Positions 1-8,741 of a stretch of 64,000 nt of DNA are shown one piece after another. The notes beneath the pieces are model-generated. The model worked only from the letters and a program-made list of their open reading frames with translations. It searched no databases and was not told the origin of the DNA. The DNA lies in assembly GCF_020829495.1 (NCBI RefSeq), contig NZ_JAIVFQ010000007.1:104893-168892 (forward strand). Reading direction: 5' to 3'. Position 1 is the stretch's first letter. Every line of letters begins with the position of its first letter. The stretch is from Nostoc favosum CHAB5714 (GTDB taxonomy: Bacteria; Cyanobacteriota; Cyanobacteriia; Cyanobacteriales; Nostocaceae). Both the position numbers and the translations under genes were made by a program.

Positions 1-25
1 TTTTAAGAATAGCTAGAGAAGATTA

Positions 26-568
26 TTACTCTGTTAAGTGACTTTCTAGCAAAGATGCGATCGCTTCAGGGTGAATATTCTTGTATTTCTTTTTACCAAG
101 GTGTAAAACACAGTTGGGGGCGCTGCTACAGCATTTTTGGCAACTAGTATGTTCAATGGTAACTTTGTCTAACAAACCGCGATCGCACAAAGTTTTTTCT
201 AATTCTGATAATAACCCTTTACCACCACGCTTGAGGCAACCGCCCTTTTGACATACCATAATCCTCGCTTTGGTTTGAGGCGGTAAATCTTGCTTTGGAC
301 ACGCATCAATTGGTGTCACCCGATAGGCTTTAATTTTTATTTTACTTGTGCGCGAATCTACCTTACTATGGCCACAAACGCGAATTTGCTGGCCAGGAAC
401 TAAGGATGAACTTAGTAAACGGCGTAACTCTTTAGGCAGTTTAATTTCCACATTTCCAGATGGAACCGCCAATTGTAAGTACTTATATTTTCCTGGTTCA
501 CCACCAATAAAACCTAGTAACTGTCCCTCAAGATTCAATTCTGATAACGTCAAATACTTGTCACCCAT
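26..568 (-). CDS. (2Fe-2S) ferredoxin domain protein, 180 aa
   Basis: The C-terminal half (about residues 100-175) looks like a thioredoxin-fold 2Fe-2S ferredoxin. It begins ARIMVCQKGGCLKRGG and has a second cysteine pair in SCQKCCSSAPNC, so four or five cysteines could bind one cluster. The first 90 residues look like a separate small beta-rich domain. The gene lies on the same strand about 150 bp after nifT, with only a short tandem repeat between them, so it may be the last gene of the nifVZT operon and act in electron transfer for nitrogen fixation; that role is inferred from position. Start at the ATG giving MGDKYLTLSE. The family call is firm, the partner unknown. Confidence 0.8.
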   Translation of the reverse strand: MGDKYLTLSELNLEGQLLGFIGGEPGKYKYLQLAVPSGNVEIKLPKELRRLLSSSLVPGQQIRVCGHSKVDSRTSKIKIKAYRVTPIDACPKQDLPPQTKARIMVCQKGGCLKRGGKGLLSELEKTLCDRGLLDKVTIEHTSCQKCCSSAPNCVLHLGKKKYKNIHPEAIASLLESHLTE

Positions 569-582
569 GATTGATAAAAAGT

Positions 583-716
583 TAGGAATTAGGAGTTAGG
601 AGTTAGGAGTTAGGAGTTAGGAGTGAGAAGTTAAGAATGAGGAGTTAGGAGTTAAAATTCATAACTCATAACTCATAACTTACAACTCATAACTCTTAAC
701 TCTTAACTCCTAACTA
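583..716. repeat. Short tandemly repeated repeats between nifT and the ferredoxin gene
   Basis: About five copies of the heptamer TTAGGAG are followed by decayed copies and by a second run built on AACTCAT. Such heptanucleotide arrays are common between Nostocales genes. No coding potential is seen. Confidence 0.8.
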
Positions 717-719
717 TTT

Positions 720-923
720 TTATGCGAGTCGTTTAGCTTCTACAGTTTGGGGTAAATTTGCTGTGTCTGGCAAATCACGAAATTCTAATTCCCAACCATT
801 TGCTAGGGTGAGAACCTTGCCATCATTTCCATCGGTTTGTTTGACGACTTCTTCTTCAAGGTCTTTTTTCGCAACGTAAACTACTAAAGTACCGGCGTCA
901 TTCATGCGTAGCATTACTTTCAT
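720..923 (-). CDS. nifT: NifT/FixT family protein
   Basis: This 67-residue protein has the NifT pattern: MKVMLR at the start, VYVAKKDLEEEVV in the middle, LANGWELEF and a VEAKRLA tail. NifT is a small nif-operon protein of uncertain function and is often dispensable. I chose the ATG at 923 over an upstream TTG at 935 because GAGGA lies just before it and MKVM is the usual family start. The start lies inside the end of nifZ, so the two genes overlap by about 26 bp and are probably translationally coupled. Identification is secure from sequence and neighbours. Confidence 0.92.
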   Translation of the reverse strand: MKVMLRMNDAGTLVVYVAKKDLEEEVVKQTDGNDGKVLTLANGWELEFRDLPDTANLPQTVEAKRLA

Positions 924-1185
924 GAGATTCCTCAACAGATTCTAGTTCTTTTTTCTTACAGCCGACGACGAACCCTGTTTCTAAGAAATGCACAGCATAT
1001 ATATAGGAAGTCTGCAAATATGTGCCTATACTCGCTATGTAGCCGATATCTCCTTTGTTCACTAAAACTTGCCCAACTTCTTTACCAGGAAAAGTACCAT
1101 CGTTCTTGAGCAGTTTCCGAACTCTGACTTTTTCACCAATTTCAAAAGCAGGTGGTAAGTTTAGCTCTAATTCATCACGTTGCAT
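898..1185 (-). CDS. nifZ: Nitrogen fixation protein NifZ
   Basis: This 95-residue protein has the NifZ core: [21 protein letters not shown] near residues 15-35, then [14 protein letters not shown] and [14 protein letters not shown]. NifZ helps mature the P-cluster of the MoFe protein; that role is known for the family, not visible here. It overlaps the end of nifV by 11 bp upstream and nifT downstream, so nifV-nifZ-nifT form a tight operon. The serine/glutamate-rich C-terminal tail lies in the nifT overlap and may be less conserved. Confidence 0.93.
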   Translation of the reverse strand: MQRDELELNLPPAFEIGEKVRVRKLLKNDGTFPGKEVGQVLVNKGDIGYIASIGTYLQTSYIYAVHFLETGFVVGCKKKELESVEESHESNATHE

Positions 1186-2305
1186 GAGAGTACCTCTGTT
1201 CTCTGACCAAATTCAATAGTTCTTCTGTCGTCAAACTGCGTTTTTTCTGTACCGATTGATGGCGCACTGCGTCTAAAACAGATTGGGTTTCTTGGGAGTT
1301 CAAGAAAATGCCATGCTGTTCTAGCAAGTTTGCAACCAAATGCCGTCCAGAATGTTTACCTACTACTAAACGTCGTTCCCAACCCACTTCTTCAGGAGCA
1401 AATGGTTCATAGGTGATGGGGTTTTGCATTACTCCGTGAGCATGGATGCCAGATTCGTGAGCAAAGGTATTTTCGCCAACGATCGCTTTCCAGGGTGGTA
1501 CACTAGCACCTGATGCATCAGCAACTAGTTGAGACAGTTCCAGCAAACTGGGAGTGTCGATGCCCAAATCAACGCCATAGATGCGTTTGATAGCCATGAC
1601 AACTTCTTCTAAAGCTGCATTTCCCGCTCTTTCACCCAATCCGTTGACTGTGGTATTCACTGATAAGGCTCCGGCTTTGATACCCGCAAGGGCATTAGCA
1701 GTTGCCATACCAAAATCATTGTGGGTGTGGATTTCTAGGGGAATCATCAAAGCTGAAACCAGCCGTTTGACCTTGGTGTAGGTGCTGAAAGGGTCGAGAA
1801 CTCCTACGGTGTCGCAGAAGCGGAACCGGGATGCACCCCATTCTTGGGCATAAAGCGCTACATCTAAAAGGAAATTTTCATCAGCCCTGGAAGAATCTTC
1901 TCCGCCGACTGCTACCCAAAGACCTTGATCGACGGCGAAGCTGATACAGTCTTTGAGTTTTTGCAAACTGACTCGCCATTGACCGTGGAATTTAGCGGCG
2001 ATTTGGATACCAGAGACGGGAATGGCAATATGCACCCGGTTCAGTCCGCAAGCGATAGAAGCCTTAATATCTGAGATGACAGCGCGGTTCCAGCCCAGGA
2101 GTTTTGCTTGTAAACCCAAGGCAGAAATTGCGGCGATCGCTCGTGTTTCTTCATCACCCATTGCCGGTATACCGACTTCTAATTCGGGTATACCAATGGC
2201 ATCGAGAAATTTAGCGATCGCAACTTTTTCTTCTAGGGTGAATGCAACACCTGCTGCTTGTTCGCCATCACGTAAGGTAGTGTCATTAATTATGATTTGA
2301 TTCAT
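1175..2305 (-). CDS. nifV: Homocitrate synthase NifV
   Basis: This enzyme condenses acetyl-CoA with 2-oxoglutarate to homocitrate, the organic ligand of FeMo-cofactor. The 376-residue protein has the DRE-TIM metallolyase signature: [15 protein letters not shown] at the N-terminus, then [15 protein letters not shown], the metal-binding HTHNDFGMA and [13 protein letters not shown]. Full length for the family. It is the first of the overlapping nifV-nifZ-nifT genes and lies downstream of cysE/nifP on the same strand. A truncated second homocitrate-synthase-like fragment lies at 57.2 kb. No promoter of its own was recognised; expression from the cysE promoter is inferred. Confidence 0.96.
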   Translation of the reverse strand: MNQIIINDTTLRDGEQAAGVAFTLEEKVAIAKFLDAIGIPELEVGIPAMGDEETRAIAAISALGLQAKLLGWNRAVISDIKASIACGLNRVHIAIPVSGIQIAAKFHGQWRVSLQKLKDCISFAVDQGLWVAVGGEDSSRADENFLLDVALYAQEWGASRFRFCDTVGVLDPFSTYTKVKRLVSALMIPLEIHTHNDFGMATANALAGIKAGALSVNTTVNGLGERAGNAALEEVVMAIKRIYGVDLGIDTPSLLELSQLVADASGASVPPWKAIVGENTFAHESGIHAHGVMQNPITYEPFAPEEVGWERRLVVGKHSGRHLVANLLEQHGIFLNSQETQSVLDAVRHQSVQKKRSLTTEELLNLVREQRYSHAT

Positions 2306-2478
2306 TGCAAATATCCCTCTCTTGGAAGTATTCTTAATAACCTTTCTCTCTACAATTCCCAGCGATGGTAAATGCTAAAAATATCACAATTCATAATCTA
2401 GGATACATGATCCTTAATTATTGACCGATTAGTAGCATCACATCTGTATGGCAGGGAACTAAAAACATGTATAATTTA

Positions 2479-2595
2479 CTAATCGTTTTTACCGATGTCA
2501 TTTGAAATTTCTTCGATTAGCAATGAACTGATATAGCTATTAGCAAATCCTGAACAAAGTAAAACACAGAATCCAGCAATTAAGGATGTAATCAT
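2479..2595 (-). CDS. Possible 38-aa membrane or secreted miniprotein
   Basis: A short frame begins MITSLIAGFCVLLCSGFAN and continues with a charged tail ending IGKND. AGG lies about 9 bases before the ATG. The first 20 residues are hydrophobic enough for one membrane segment or a signal peptide. It fills the 370-bp gap between the DUF2949 gene and nifV on the operon strand. I recognise no family. The hydrophobic start and the ribosome site are the only support. Confidence 0.35.
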   Translation of the reverse strand: MITSLIAGFCVLLCSGFANSYISSLLIEEISNDIGKND

Positions 2596-2676
2596 CTTAG
2601 TAACCTCAGATTTTTTAGAGCATTGGTGTGTAATTTCGGCAGGTAATGGTACTCAAAGCTAAAGGGTTCAAATAAG

Positions 2677-2874
2677 CTAACTTTGTTCTGCTAGCCAGTC
2701 AAAAATCTTTCCTAGCTGCTCCAAGTCAACTAAACCATACTGCCAGAGGAGCATCGGTAGTGGCCCATTTTCTAATTCACGGTGTCGCAGAGCTACAGCA
2801 ATATCAGCATTTGAAAGTTCAAGTTCATTGTGCAAAAAATTCAGAAGTTTTATATCTCTGTTACGAGTCGCCAT
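2677..2874 (-). CDS. DUF2949 family small protein
   Basis: The 65-residue protein starts MATRNRDIKLLNFL and ends in PLPMLLWQYGLVDLEQLGKI, a pattern I associate with the cyanobacterial DUF2949 family of unknown function. An upstream ATG at 2892 adds six residues; the start at 2874 fits the family better. In Anabaena a homologous small gene occupies the same place between the nifP-like gene and nifV, so its link to the nif operon is conserved. No catalytic residues are evident. Confidence 0.75.
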   Translation of the reverse strand: MATRNRDIKLLNFLHNELELSNADIAVALRHRELENGPLPMLLWQYGLVDLEQLGKIFDWLAEQS

Positions 2875-3145
2875 AATTGATTGAACTTTCAATTTCTTAA
2901 TTTGGAAAGGAATTAAAAATCAGAAATTCCCAGTCTTGTTTGCTAATTTAACCTTTGTAATTGTCGCTAGATGTCAGGAAAATTTTAGATTTAGCAGACT
3001 GGATAAAATCTAAAACTCGGTTAATCTCCCTCAGTCTGCAACAAATTCTGTTAGCGTACAGTAGCTTCAACTTCTAAAGCTATTCGAGCTTTGTGCATCT
3101 ATGAACAAAGAGGGGAGTGGGGTATGAAAAACTTTTCATTTGTAC

Positions 3146-3415
3146 TCAGGACTCATCACTGTAAAGCCAGCAACGCTCTAGCCACTCTAATAATTCGTGA
3201 CGAGAAGCAAGAAATTGCATAACTGTACTGCGAATTAGAATTACTTCGAGCAAATTGTTGACTTGCACTCGTAAAGAACCATCGGGGGGACAGGAACTCT
3301 TAATTTTTAACTCTTGCAAACGGTGGTAGATTCGCCAGCGATCGCTCAAAGGAATCTGCAAAACTTGATCACCTAAAGGGTCGGAATTAAGTTGTGAGCC
3401 GTTTAATTTTCTCAT
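3146..3415 (-). CDS. Asr1405/Asl0597 family protein
   Basis: This 89-residue soluble protein contains LGDQVLQIPLSDRWRIYHRL, then CPPDGSLRVQVNN and a C-terminal MQFLASRHELLEWLERCW helix. It matches the small cyanobacterial family named after Anabaena Asr1405, which sits next to the serine acetyltransferase gene in the nif region. Function unknown. It is about 60 bp after cysE on the same strand and is probably cotranscribed with it. A single-copy TGAGTACA-type motif lies near its 3' end. Confidence 0.75.
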   Translation of the reverse strand: MRKLNGSQLNSDPLGDQVLQIPLSDRWRIYHRLQELKIKSSCPPDGSLRVQVNNLLEVILIRSTVMQFLASRHELLEWLERCWLYSDES

Positions 3416-3474
3416 TTTGGCAGTGGGTAGATGAGGGGGATGAGGAAGATGAGGGAGATGAGGGAGAATAATTA

Positions 3475-4305
3475 CTAACTTCTAACTCTTGTACAGACGC
3501 GATTAATCGCGTCTCTACTCCTAACTCTTGTACAGACGCGATTAATCGCGTCTCTACTCCTAACTCTTGTACAGACGCGATTAATCGCGTCTCTACTCCT
3601 AACTCTTGTACAGACGCGATTAATCGCGTCTCTACTCCTAACTCTTGGTCTTAAAGCTTGCAGTTGTTTTTCGAGTTCTTCAATGCGCGAGAGCAAAGAA
3701 CGAATCACGGTTGCTTCCATATCAGGTAGCTTTCCATGTTCTAAAGGAGAAAGGCTGGCGTTTTCATTCCGGGAAATAATTCGACCGGGAACTCCCACAA
3801 CTGTGCGATCGCTGGGGACATTCTGCAAGACAATGGAACCTGCACCAATACGGACGCGATCGCCAATTTGCAGATTACCCAAAACTTTCGCACCCGCCCC
3901 AATCACTGCATTTTTTCCCACTGTGGGATGACGCTTACCAGTTTCTTTACCAGTTCCGCCAAGGGTGACGCCTTGGTAAATCAGTGTATAGTCGCCGATG
4001 ATCGCAGTTTCGCCAATGACAACGCCCATTCCGTGGTCGATAAACACGCCCTGACCAATCTCTGCACCTGGGTGAATTTCAATTCCCGTCAAAAATCGCC
4101 CCAAATGAGAAATTAAGCGGGGGATAAAACTTACACCTCGACAATGTAACCAGTGAGCAAGACGATGCAAACATAGCGCGTGCAATCCAGGGTAGCAAAA
4201 CACCACTTCTAGCCAATTACGTGCTGCTGGGTCGCGCTCAAAAATAATGCGAAAATCACTCAATAATGGCTCTAAAAAAACGCCAGAGAGGAAATTTTTC
4301 AGCAT
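3475..4305 (-). CDS. cysE: Serine O-acetyltransferase (NifP/CysE) with repeat-extended C-terminus
   Basis: The enzyme makes O-acetylserine for cysteine synthesis, supplying sulfur for Fe-S cluster assembly; the nif-linked copy is called NifP. The N-terminal part carries [13 protein letters not shown] and LHRLAHWL. The left-handed beta-helix follows, with [29 protein letters not shown] and [16 protein letters not shown], ending VVGVPGRII. The normal protein should end near [10 protein letters not shown], but the frame runs on into four 39-bp repeats giving a 13-residue motif ([13 protein letters not shown]). I take the ATG at 4305 (MLKNFLSG) as start. An ATG at 4395 is also open, but its extra 30 codons include a dispersed intergenic repeat. 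Confidence 0.88.
   Translation of the reverse strand: MLKNFLSGVFLEPLLSDFRIIFERDPAARNWLEVVFCYPGLHALCLHRLAHWLHCRGVSFIPRLISHLGRFLTGIEIHPGAEIGQGVFIDHGMGVVIGETAIIGDYTLIYQGVTLGGTGKETGKRHPTVGKNAVIGAGAKVLGNLQIGDRVRIGAGSIVLQNVPSDRTVVGVPGRIISRNENASLSPLEHGKLPDMEATVIRSLLSRIEELEKQLQALRPRVRSRDAINRVCTRVRSRDAINRVCTRVRSRDAINRVCTRVRSRDAINRVCTRVRS
3491..3646. repeat. 39-bp tandem repeat, four units, inside the 3' end of cysE
   Basis: Four consecutive near-identical 39-bp units each contain the perfect palindrome AGACGCGATTAATCGCGTCT plus CTACTCCTAACTCTT. The same palindrome occurs singly near 18.08, 47.02 and 59.53 kb. The unit length is a multiple of three, so the array reads as a 13-residue repeat in cysE. 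Confidence 0.95.
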
Positions 4306-4341
4306 GGATGTATGGGCAGAATCCTGCGTTTTGGTAGTCTG

Positions 4342-4370
4342 GCGTAGGCGCAGCCCGTCGTAGACATCGC
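4342..4370. repeat. Dispersed 29-30 bp repeat (copy 1 of 4)
   Basis: The unit begins GCGTAGGCG and ends GTCGTAGACATCGC. Other copies lie at 32895-32924, 37323-37351 and 44954-44982. This copy falls within the optional N-terminal extension of cysE. Confidence 0.9.
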
Positions 4371-4486
4371 TAATACTATCTAAAGACTGTTGCATCGGTA
4401 ATGTCTATCTGGTAAAAGAGCCATCTGCTATTTTTATGCTTATATCAGGCGACTTCCAACTCGATAGAAAACCCAATGCTGATTGG

Positions 4487-4623
4487 ATTTATTGGATTGA
4501 TTAAGGTTGTACTCAAACGCCACAACCCCGACTCAAGATAAACTTAAAATTTGTCTTGGGTTAGGGGCGCTAGTATTTAATGATAGGGGTACTAGTATTT
4601 TTGGGGTAGGGTTTAAGAATTTC
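4487..4623 (-). promoter_or_regulatory. Upstream control region of cysE/nifP shared with nifB
   Basis: On the cysE strand there are three 17-bp boxes of the type AAATACTAGNACCCCTA at 4607-4623 (degenerate), 4584-4600 and 4562-4578, spaced 22-23 bp. A conserved block starting TTTGAGTACAA and ending AATCCAATAAAT follows at 4487-4517. The same array lies upstream of nifB at 16021-16167 in the same orientation to the gene. CnfR-dependent elements are known upstream of nifB and nifP in other cyanobacteria; assigning this array to CnfR is inference. The rest of 4624-5106 shows only AT-rich DNA with a further GTACTCA motif near 4687. Confidence 0.75.
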
Positions 4624-5106
4624 TGTGTTCGCTACAAGAAACTTTACCTGTAAGCTTTCGCAAATATTTCATCAAAATATTTTGCAATATATTAAGCTGT
4701 ACTCAGATGCACTCAAATATAATTTGGATGAGGCTACAAATCAATATTCTGTATCTCCTATTACTATTAGTATCTTATTATTTGGATAGGCGAATGACAG
4801 GTTTCTTTATTTTCTTTTAGGATTTCCTGTCTGTATGTATATATACCTTTCAAAATATAGTTATCGCTCATAGTGAATATCTTATTATATAGATGTGTTG
4901 AAAAAAAGCATTTCAATAAGTGCAAATATACCTGCTTGCCGAATTGATAATTACTAAACTGTTTCCTGTTAATAATGACTCATTACTAACTTTGGCTACT
5001 TTCATTATTTTTTTAATTGTTCTAAATAAACAGCAACCTCTATCATAATGCTGTTACATCTTTGTTAAGAATAGTTACAACTTCTTAACACAAGGAAATT
5101 TTTCTT

Positions 5107-6453
5107 ATGGCAGTCTCACTTGAGAATAATGCATCACATCAGGTTGTTATCGTTGGTGGTGGTTTTGGTGGACTGTATGCAGCAAAGGCTCTGAATGCAG
5201 CGAATGTAAATGTTACTCTCATTGATAAACGTAACTTTCACCTATTTCAGCCGCTTTTATATCAAGTTGCCACAGGTACACTATCACCTTCTGATATTTC
5301 CGCACCATTGCGATCTGTATTTAGCAAAAGCAAGAATACAAAGGTATTGTTGGGAGAAGTAAATAATATTGATCCAAAAGCGCAACAAGTTATTTTGGGT
5401 GATGAAGTAGTACCTTATGATACATTAATTGTCGCCACAGGTGCGAACCATTCCTATTTTGGTAAGGATAACTGGGAAAAAGTAGCTCCTGGCTTGAAAA
5501 CTGTGGAAGATGCCATAGAAATGCGTCGCCGGATATTTGGCGCATTTGAAGCAGCAGAAAAAGAAACTGATCCAGAAATTCGCCGTGCTTGGTTGAGTTT
5601 TGTGATTGTAGGGGGTGGCCCGACTGGTGTAGAATTAGCAGGTGCGATCGCCGAGTTGGCATACAAAACTCTCAAAGAAGATTTCCGCAGCATCAACACT
5701 TCAGAAACGAAAATTTTACTATTACAAGGGGGCCCTCGCATCCTCCCACACATTGCGCCAGAGTTATCGAAATCAGCAGCAGTATCTTTGCAAAAGTTGG
5801 GTGTGGAACTCCACACTCACACCAGGGTGACAAATATTGAAGGTGATATCGTTACTTTCAAGCAAGGCAATGAATTTACAGAAATTACCTCAAAAACTAT
5901 ATTGTGGGCAGCAGGTGTCCAAGGTTCCCCAATGGGGAAAGTCTTAGCAGAAAGTACAGGTGTAGAGTGCGATTACTCTGGGCGTGTAATTGTAGAACCT
6001 GACTTGTCTATCGAGGGTTATGACAACATTTTCGTAATTGGAGATTTAGCTAACTTCTCCCACCAAGATAGTAAACTCTTACCTGGTGTTGCACCCGTAG
6101 CTAAACAACAAGGAGAGTATGTAGGTAAACTAATTCAACGACGGCTTAAAGGTCAGACTTTGCCACAATTTCATTACAACGATGTGGGTAGTTTGGCGAT
6201 GATTGGGCAAAATTTAGCTGTTGTAGATTTAGGCTTCCTCAAACTCACAGGTTTCCTTGCTTGGGCATTTTGGCTATTAGTTCACATCTACTTCTTAATC
6301 GAGTTTGACACCAAATTACTAGTTGTATTTCAGTGGGCGTGGAATTACATCACTCGTAATCGTCGCTCTAGATTGATTACAGGTCGAGAAGCTATTGTAG
6401 AACCAAAAACTGTTAACAATAGGGTGCAACAGCCTTCTGTGACACCTCTGTAA
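5107..6453 (+). CDS. Type II NAD(P)H dehydrogenase
   Basis: This 448-residue flavoprotein would oxidise NAD(P)H and pass electrons to quinone without pumping protons. It has an N-terminal FAD-binding VVIVGGGFGGLYAAKAL, the NDH-2 stretch NFHLFQPLLYQVATGTLSP, a second nucleotide site SFVIVGGGPTGVELAGAIAE around residue 165, and IFVIGDLA binding FAD near residue 310. The C-terminal third has a hydrophobic segment (LAWAFWLLVHIYFLIEF) suited to membrane attachment. The start follows an AAGGAAA sequence. A paralogue-specific symbol (ndbA, B or C) cannot be assigned. It is transcribed away from cysE across a 700-bp gap. Confidence 0.93.
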   Translation: MAVSLENNASHQVVIVGGGFGGLYAAKALNAANVNVTLIDKRNFHLFQPLLYQVATGTLSPSDISAPLRSVFSKSKNTKVLLGEVNNIDPKAQQVILGDEVVPYDTLIVATGANHSYFGKDNWEKVAPGLKTVEDAIEMRRRIFGAFEAAEKETDPEIRRAWLSFVIVGGGPTGVELAGAIAELAYKTLKEDFRSINTSETKILLLQGGPRILPHIAPELSKSAAVSLQKLGVELHTHTRVTNIEGDIVTFKQGNEFTEITSKTILWAAGVQGSPMGKVLAESTGVECDYSGRVIVEPDLSIEGYDNIFVIGDLANFSHQDSKLLPGVAPVAKQQGEYVGKLIQRRLKGQTLPQFHYNDVGSLAMIGQNLAVVDLGFLKLTGFLAWAFWLLVHIYFLIEFDTKLLVVFQWAWNYITRNRRSRLITGREAIVEPKTVNNRVQQPSVTPL

Positions 6454-6776
6454 CTTCAGGTATCACAGCATTACTCAACGATGGTACAAGGGGCTATTGG
6501 AGTGATGAGTGCCGTGTGGTGGCAAATCTTGGGCGAAGATTAGCTGTTCCAGGAAAAGAATATGGGGATGAGATACCGCCCTAAGCAATTTTGGCAATTT
6601 GGCATTTCATGACTTCGAGTTGCAGTTTCAATGGAGATATCAACACAAAACAAAATTGTTATTGAACCGGGGGACTTATATCATGTCCGACTTAATACTT
6701 ATGTCATTGCGAGCGGAGCGTGGCAATCCCAAACCGCAAGCGAATTGCTTCATTTCACCAGATACCTCTCGCCGTG
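6454..6776. other. Gap after NADH dehydrogenase, repeat fragments only
   Basis: No credible gene. It holds a stretch with ATATCATGTCCG (one end of the family E miniature element), a segment resembling DNA near 33.89 kb (GAACCGGGGGACTTA), and an intergenic repeat built on ATTGCGAGCGGAGCG. Confidence 0.5.
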
Positions 6777-8380
6777 GAAGCCCCCGGATTTATCCGTGGG
6801 GGAAAGGCGTAGGCGAATTTATTCGCCGTCAAATTAATCTGAAACACTGTATGAATATCCATCTTTTTTGTGAATTGATGTACAAAATCTGTGACTGATG
6901 CCAGCAACTCTCCCCCCCTTAGTAGCAATATCAAAACTACCTGTTGCCCGACATAAGACACGCCCAACATATTGCCCAACCTTTTTTCCAGAAGTGACAA
7001 CAGCTTTAACAATATCGCCAGTGCTAAAGCCAAAATGGATTTGTTTATTTGTGCGATGACGACAAGGAATCCCGAATTTATCCGTGCCACACATCTGTCT
7101 ATTACCATGACCATTTGCTGTAATTAACAATGACTTAATCCCTTTAATAATCAATTTAGGTGTTGATTTACCAACACACGCTGCATCTATCCAATGCTTC
7201 TTTTCTAACTTCTGCTGACTTCGATTGAATTTAGTTAATCCGCCGGAGCCTATTTCTACTGGTAGCCCAGTTGCTTTTAAAACTTCCAGCAATGCAAGTC
7301 TGGTTGTGTTTACTGCGGCTGCATCAGCTAATGGTCTTTTTGCTTGTTTGAAGATTTTTTCTAACCTTGTAAGGTCTTTTTTAAGGAAATCTTTGATATC
7401 TTTAGTCCCTTTTTTCGTATTACATTTCTCGCAACTTAAGGTCAAATTTGTAATGGAATTGCTACCCCCTTTGGCTCTAGCATGAATGTGTTCTACCTGT
7501 AGTGGAATATCCTTTATCCCACAATATGCACATTGTCTATCCCACTTTTCTAGCAAGTATTCTCTAGTTTCATAACCAGCAAGTGTGCCTTGTTGATACT
7601 CTTTACCTTGGATATCTGGATTACACATTAATTGCATATCAAAGCGTACTAATTCTTGGCTGATAGCTCCAATTGGTGAAAGTCTACATAACCTTTCAAC
7701 CCATGTCTTGATATTTTCAATCCGACTTTGTAGACTCGGTACTAACCATCCTTTTGGACGTATTCGATTTAAAAATCTGGGTTGTCTGTAACGAGTTTTA
7801 CGGTTCCTTCTGCTACGTCTTAATTGTCTTCTAGAGGTTAAAGCATCTCTAATAGCAGACCCTCTATGCTTTAATTCTGCTGCAAAAACTACTTCCCCAG
7901 TATTATCGTTAACTAATGCAACTCCTGTATATTTTGCACCTGGGTCAAGCTTTAATCTAAATGGTTCTATTGTTGCATCCGGTCTAGATTTTTTGAGAAT
8001 AATAGTGAACGGAAATTGGCAATATATTGCGGCTTTTTTGTTTCTTAGTAATTGTCTAGCTTGTGCTGAGTGGATTGGGTTTAATGGTCTTTTGTCTGTA
8101 TCCAAAACGAATACTTTGCACATAAGTGCCTCCTTTCGGGTAATGTTAGCTTCTCCCAAGGGGAGACGCTGCGCGAACGACAATGTTAGAGGTCGGTACT
8201 TTCCAAACAGCACTTCTTTAACCCATTAGAGATGTTTAACTGTTCGGTTTTAGAGCAGAGAACTAGCTACGCATTCTCTGGTAAGTCTTTCAACACTTGC
8301 CTCTAACGTAGTTCGGTTAAGAACTTAGTCTGGTCAGATAAGCTTTTTCAAGCCTCCGGCTTTAGCCGTGGGGTTTCTGA
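6777..8380 (-). mobile_element. IscB-carrying IS200/IS605-like element without transposase
   Basis: One end is a hairpin (CCCCCGGATTTATCCGTGGGGG-like) at about 6777-6803. The other is a stem built from CCACGGCTAAAGCCGG near 8340-8372. Between them lie iscB and its leader but no tnpA, so the element would need a transposase in trans. The left boundary falls just after the cysteine codon of MSRPYINAELRRLVADRAEY, the start of an HNH nuclease gene, so the insertion disrupted that gene. Exact ends are approximate. Confidence 0.75.
6834..8123 (-). CDS. iscB: IscB RNA-guided nuclease
   Basis: IscB proteins are RNA-guided DNA endonucleases of transposon origin and the ancestors of Cas9. This 429-residue copy looks complete. 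It has an N-terminal PLMP-type region (VLDTDKRPLNPIHSAQARQL), RuvC-I with the catalytic Asp in LKLDPGAKYTGVAL, an arginine-rich bridge helix (RRQLRRSRRNRKTRYRQPRF), RuvC-II (ISQELVRFDMQLM), an HNH domain (CAYCG...LQVEHIHARAKGGS...CEKCN) and RuvC-III with HWIDAACVG. I start it at MCKVFVLD (8123), preceded by AAAGGAGG, rather than the upstream start at 8213. A long leader precedes it, as expected for a guide RNA gene. Confidence 0.93.
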   Translation of the reverse strand: MCKVFVLDTDKRPLNPIHSAQARQLLRNKKAAIYCQFPFTIILKKSRPDATIEPFRLKLDPGAKYTGVALVNDNTGEVVFAAELKHRGSAIRDALTSRRQLRRSRRNRKTRYRQPRFLNRIRPKGWLVPSLQSRIENIKTWVERLCRLSPIGAISQELVRFDMQLMCNPDIQGKEYQQGTLAGYETREYLLEKWDRQCAYCGIKDIPLQVEHIHARAKGGSNSITNLTLSCEKCNTKKGTKDIKDFLKKDLTRLEKIFKQAKRPLADAAAVNTTRLALLEVLKATGLPVEIGSGGLTKFNRSQQKLEKKHWIDAACVGKSTPKLIIKGIKSLLITANGHGNRQMCGTDKFGIPCRHRTNKQIHFGFSTGDIVKAVVTSGKKVGQYVGRVLCRATGSFDIATKGGRVAGISHRFCTSIHKKDGYSYSVSD

Positions 8381-8400
8381 CAAATATACTCGGCGCGATC
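8124..8400 (-). ncRNA. Candidate omegaRNA of IscB
   Basis: The region upstream of iscB on its strand is about 270 bp, non-coding and rich in paired segments, including CCACGGCTAAAGCCGG close to the element end and CAGAGAAT...ATTCTCTG-type pairing further in. In known IscB systems the omegaRNA scaffold lies here with its guide as the 5' part, transcribed from DNA just outside the element. The guide would then be the end of the disrupted HNH gene (about 8381-8400). No sequence-level scaffold match was made; position and structure only. Confidence 0.55.
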
Positions 8401-8445
8401 GGCAACTAAACGCCGCAATTCTGCATTAATATATGGACGAGACAT
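8374..8445 (-). pseudogene. HNH endonuclease gene, N-terminal remnant
   Basis: The frame begins MSRPYINAELRRLVADRAEY then IC and runs into the IscB element, stopping three to four codons later. The first 22 residues match the start of cyanobacterial HNH nucleases, in which a CEYC-type metal site follows at this point. The start lies 9 bp after the stop of the small gene at 8455-8709, the arrangement of a two-gene module. The HNH catalytic part was not found on the far side of the element, so it seems lost. Confidence 0.7.
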
Positions 8446-8454
8446 TTTGAATAC

Positions 8455-8709
8455 TTACTCCGCGCTGATATACTGACGAGCTTTTGCTTTTGCTAGTAGC
8501 ATAATATGCTCTAGCGTGAGGAAATGATCTAATTCTCGCTGGTCACTTCCTGTAAGACCCTCAGTTTTTGCCCGATAAACGAGATCCTCTAAACGGTCTT
8601 TGGCTGCATCCGAGAGTTTAAAATCGATAACGCTTTGGGGAGTGGTGCCAGCAGCAATAAAGTCTATAATTTCGTCGTAGACTTTGGTAGTATTTACAGA
8701 TGTAGTCAT
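8455..8709 (-). CDS. Small partner protein of an HNH nuclease module
   Basis: This 84-residue acidic helical protein (VYDEIIDFIAAGTTPQSVID, then LTGSDQRELDHFLTLEHIM) resembles a small cyanobacterial family encoded directly upstream of HNH nuclease genes. Its downstream partner is truncated by the IscB element. An antitoxin-like or chaperone role is possible but unproven. The ATG at 8709 follows GAGGTAAT. It stands in a run of same-strand small genes after a HicB-like frame. Confidence 0.7.
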   Translation of the reverse strand: MTTSVNTTKVYDEIIDFIAAGTTPQSVIDFKLSDAAKDRLEDLVYRAKTEGLTGSDQRELDHFLTLEHIMLLAKAKARQYISAE

Positions 8710-8741
8710 GAGATTACCTCTTTTTATTTAATTTTACTGAT

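Noticed and set aside
3146..3415. A CnfR-type control site near 3138 (TGAGTACAAA)
   Set aside because: Only the short TGAGTACA motif is present, without the three-box array, so it is not called regulatory.
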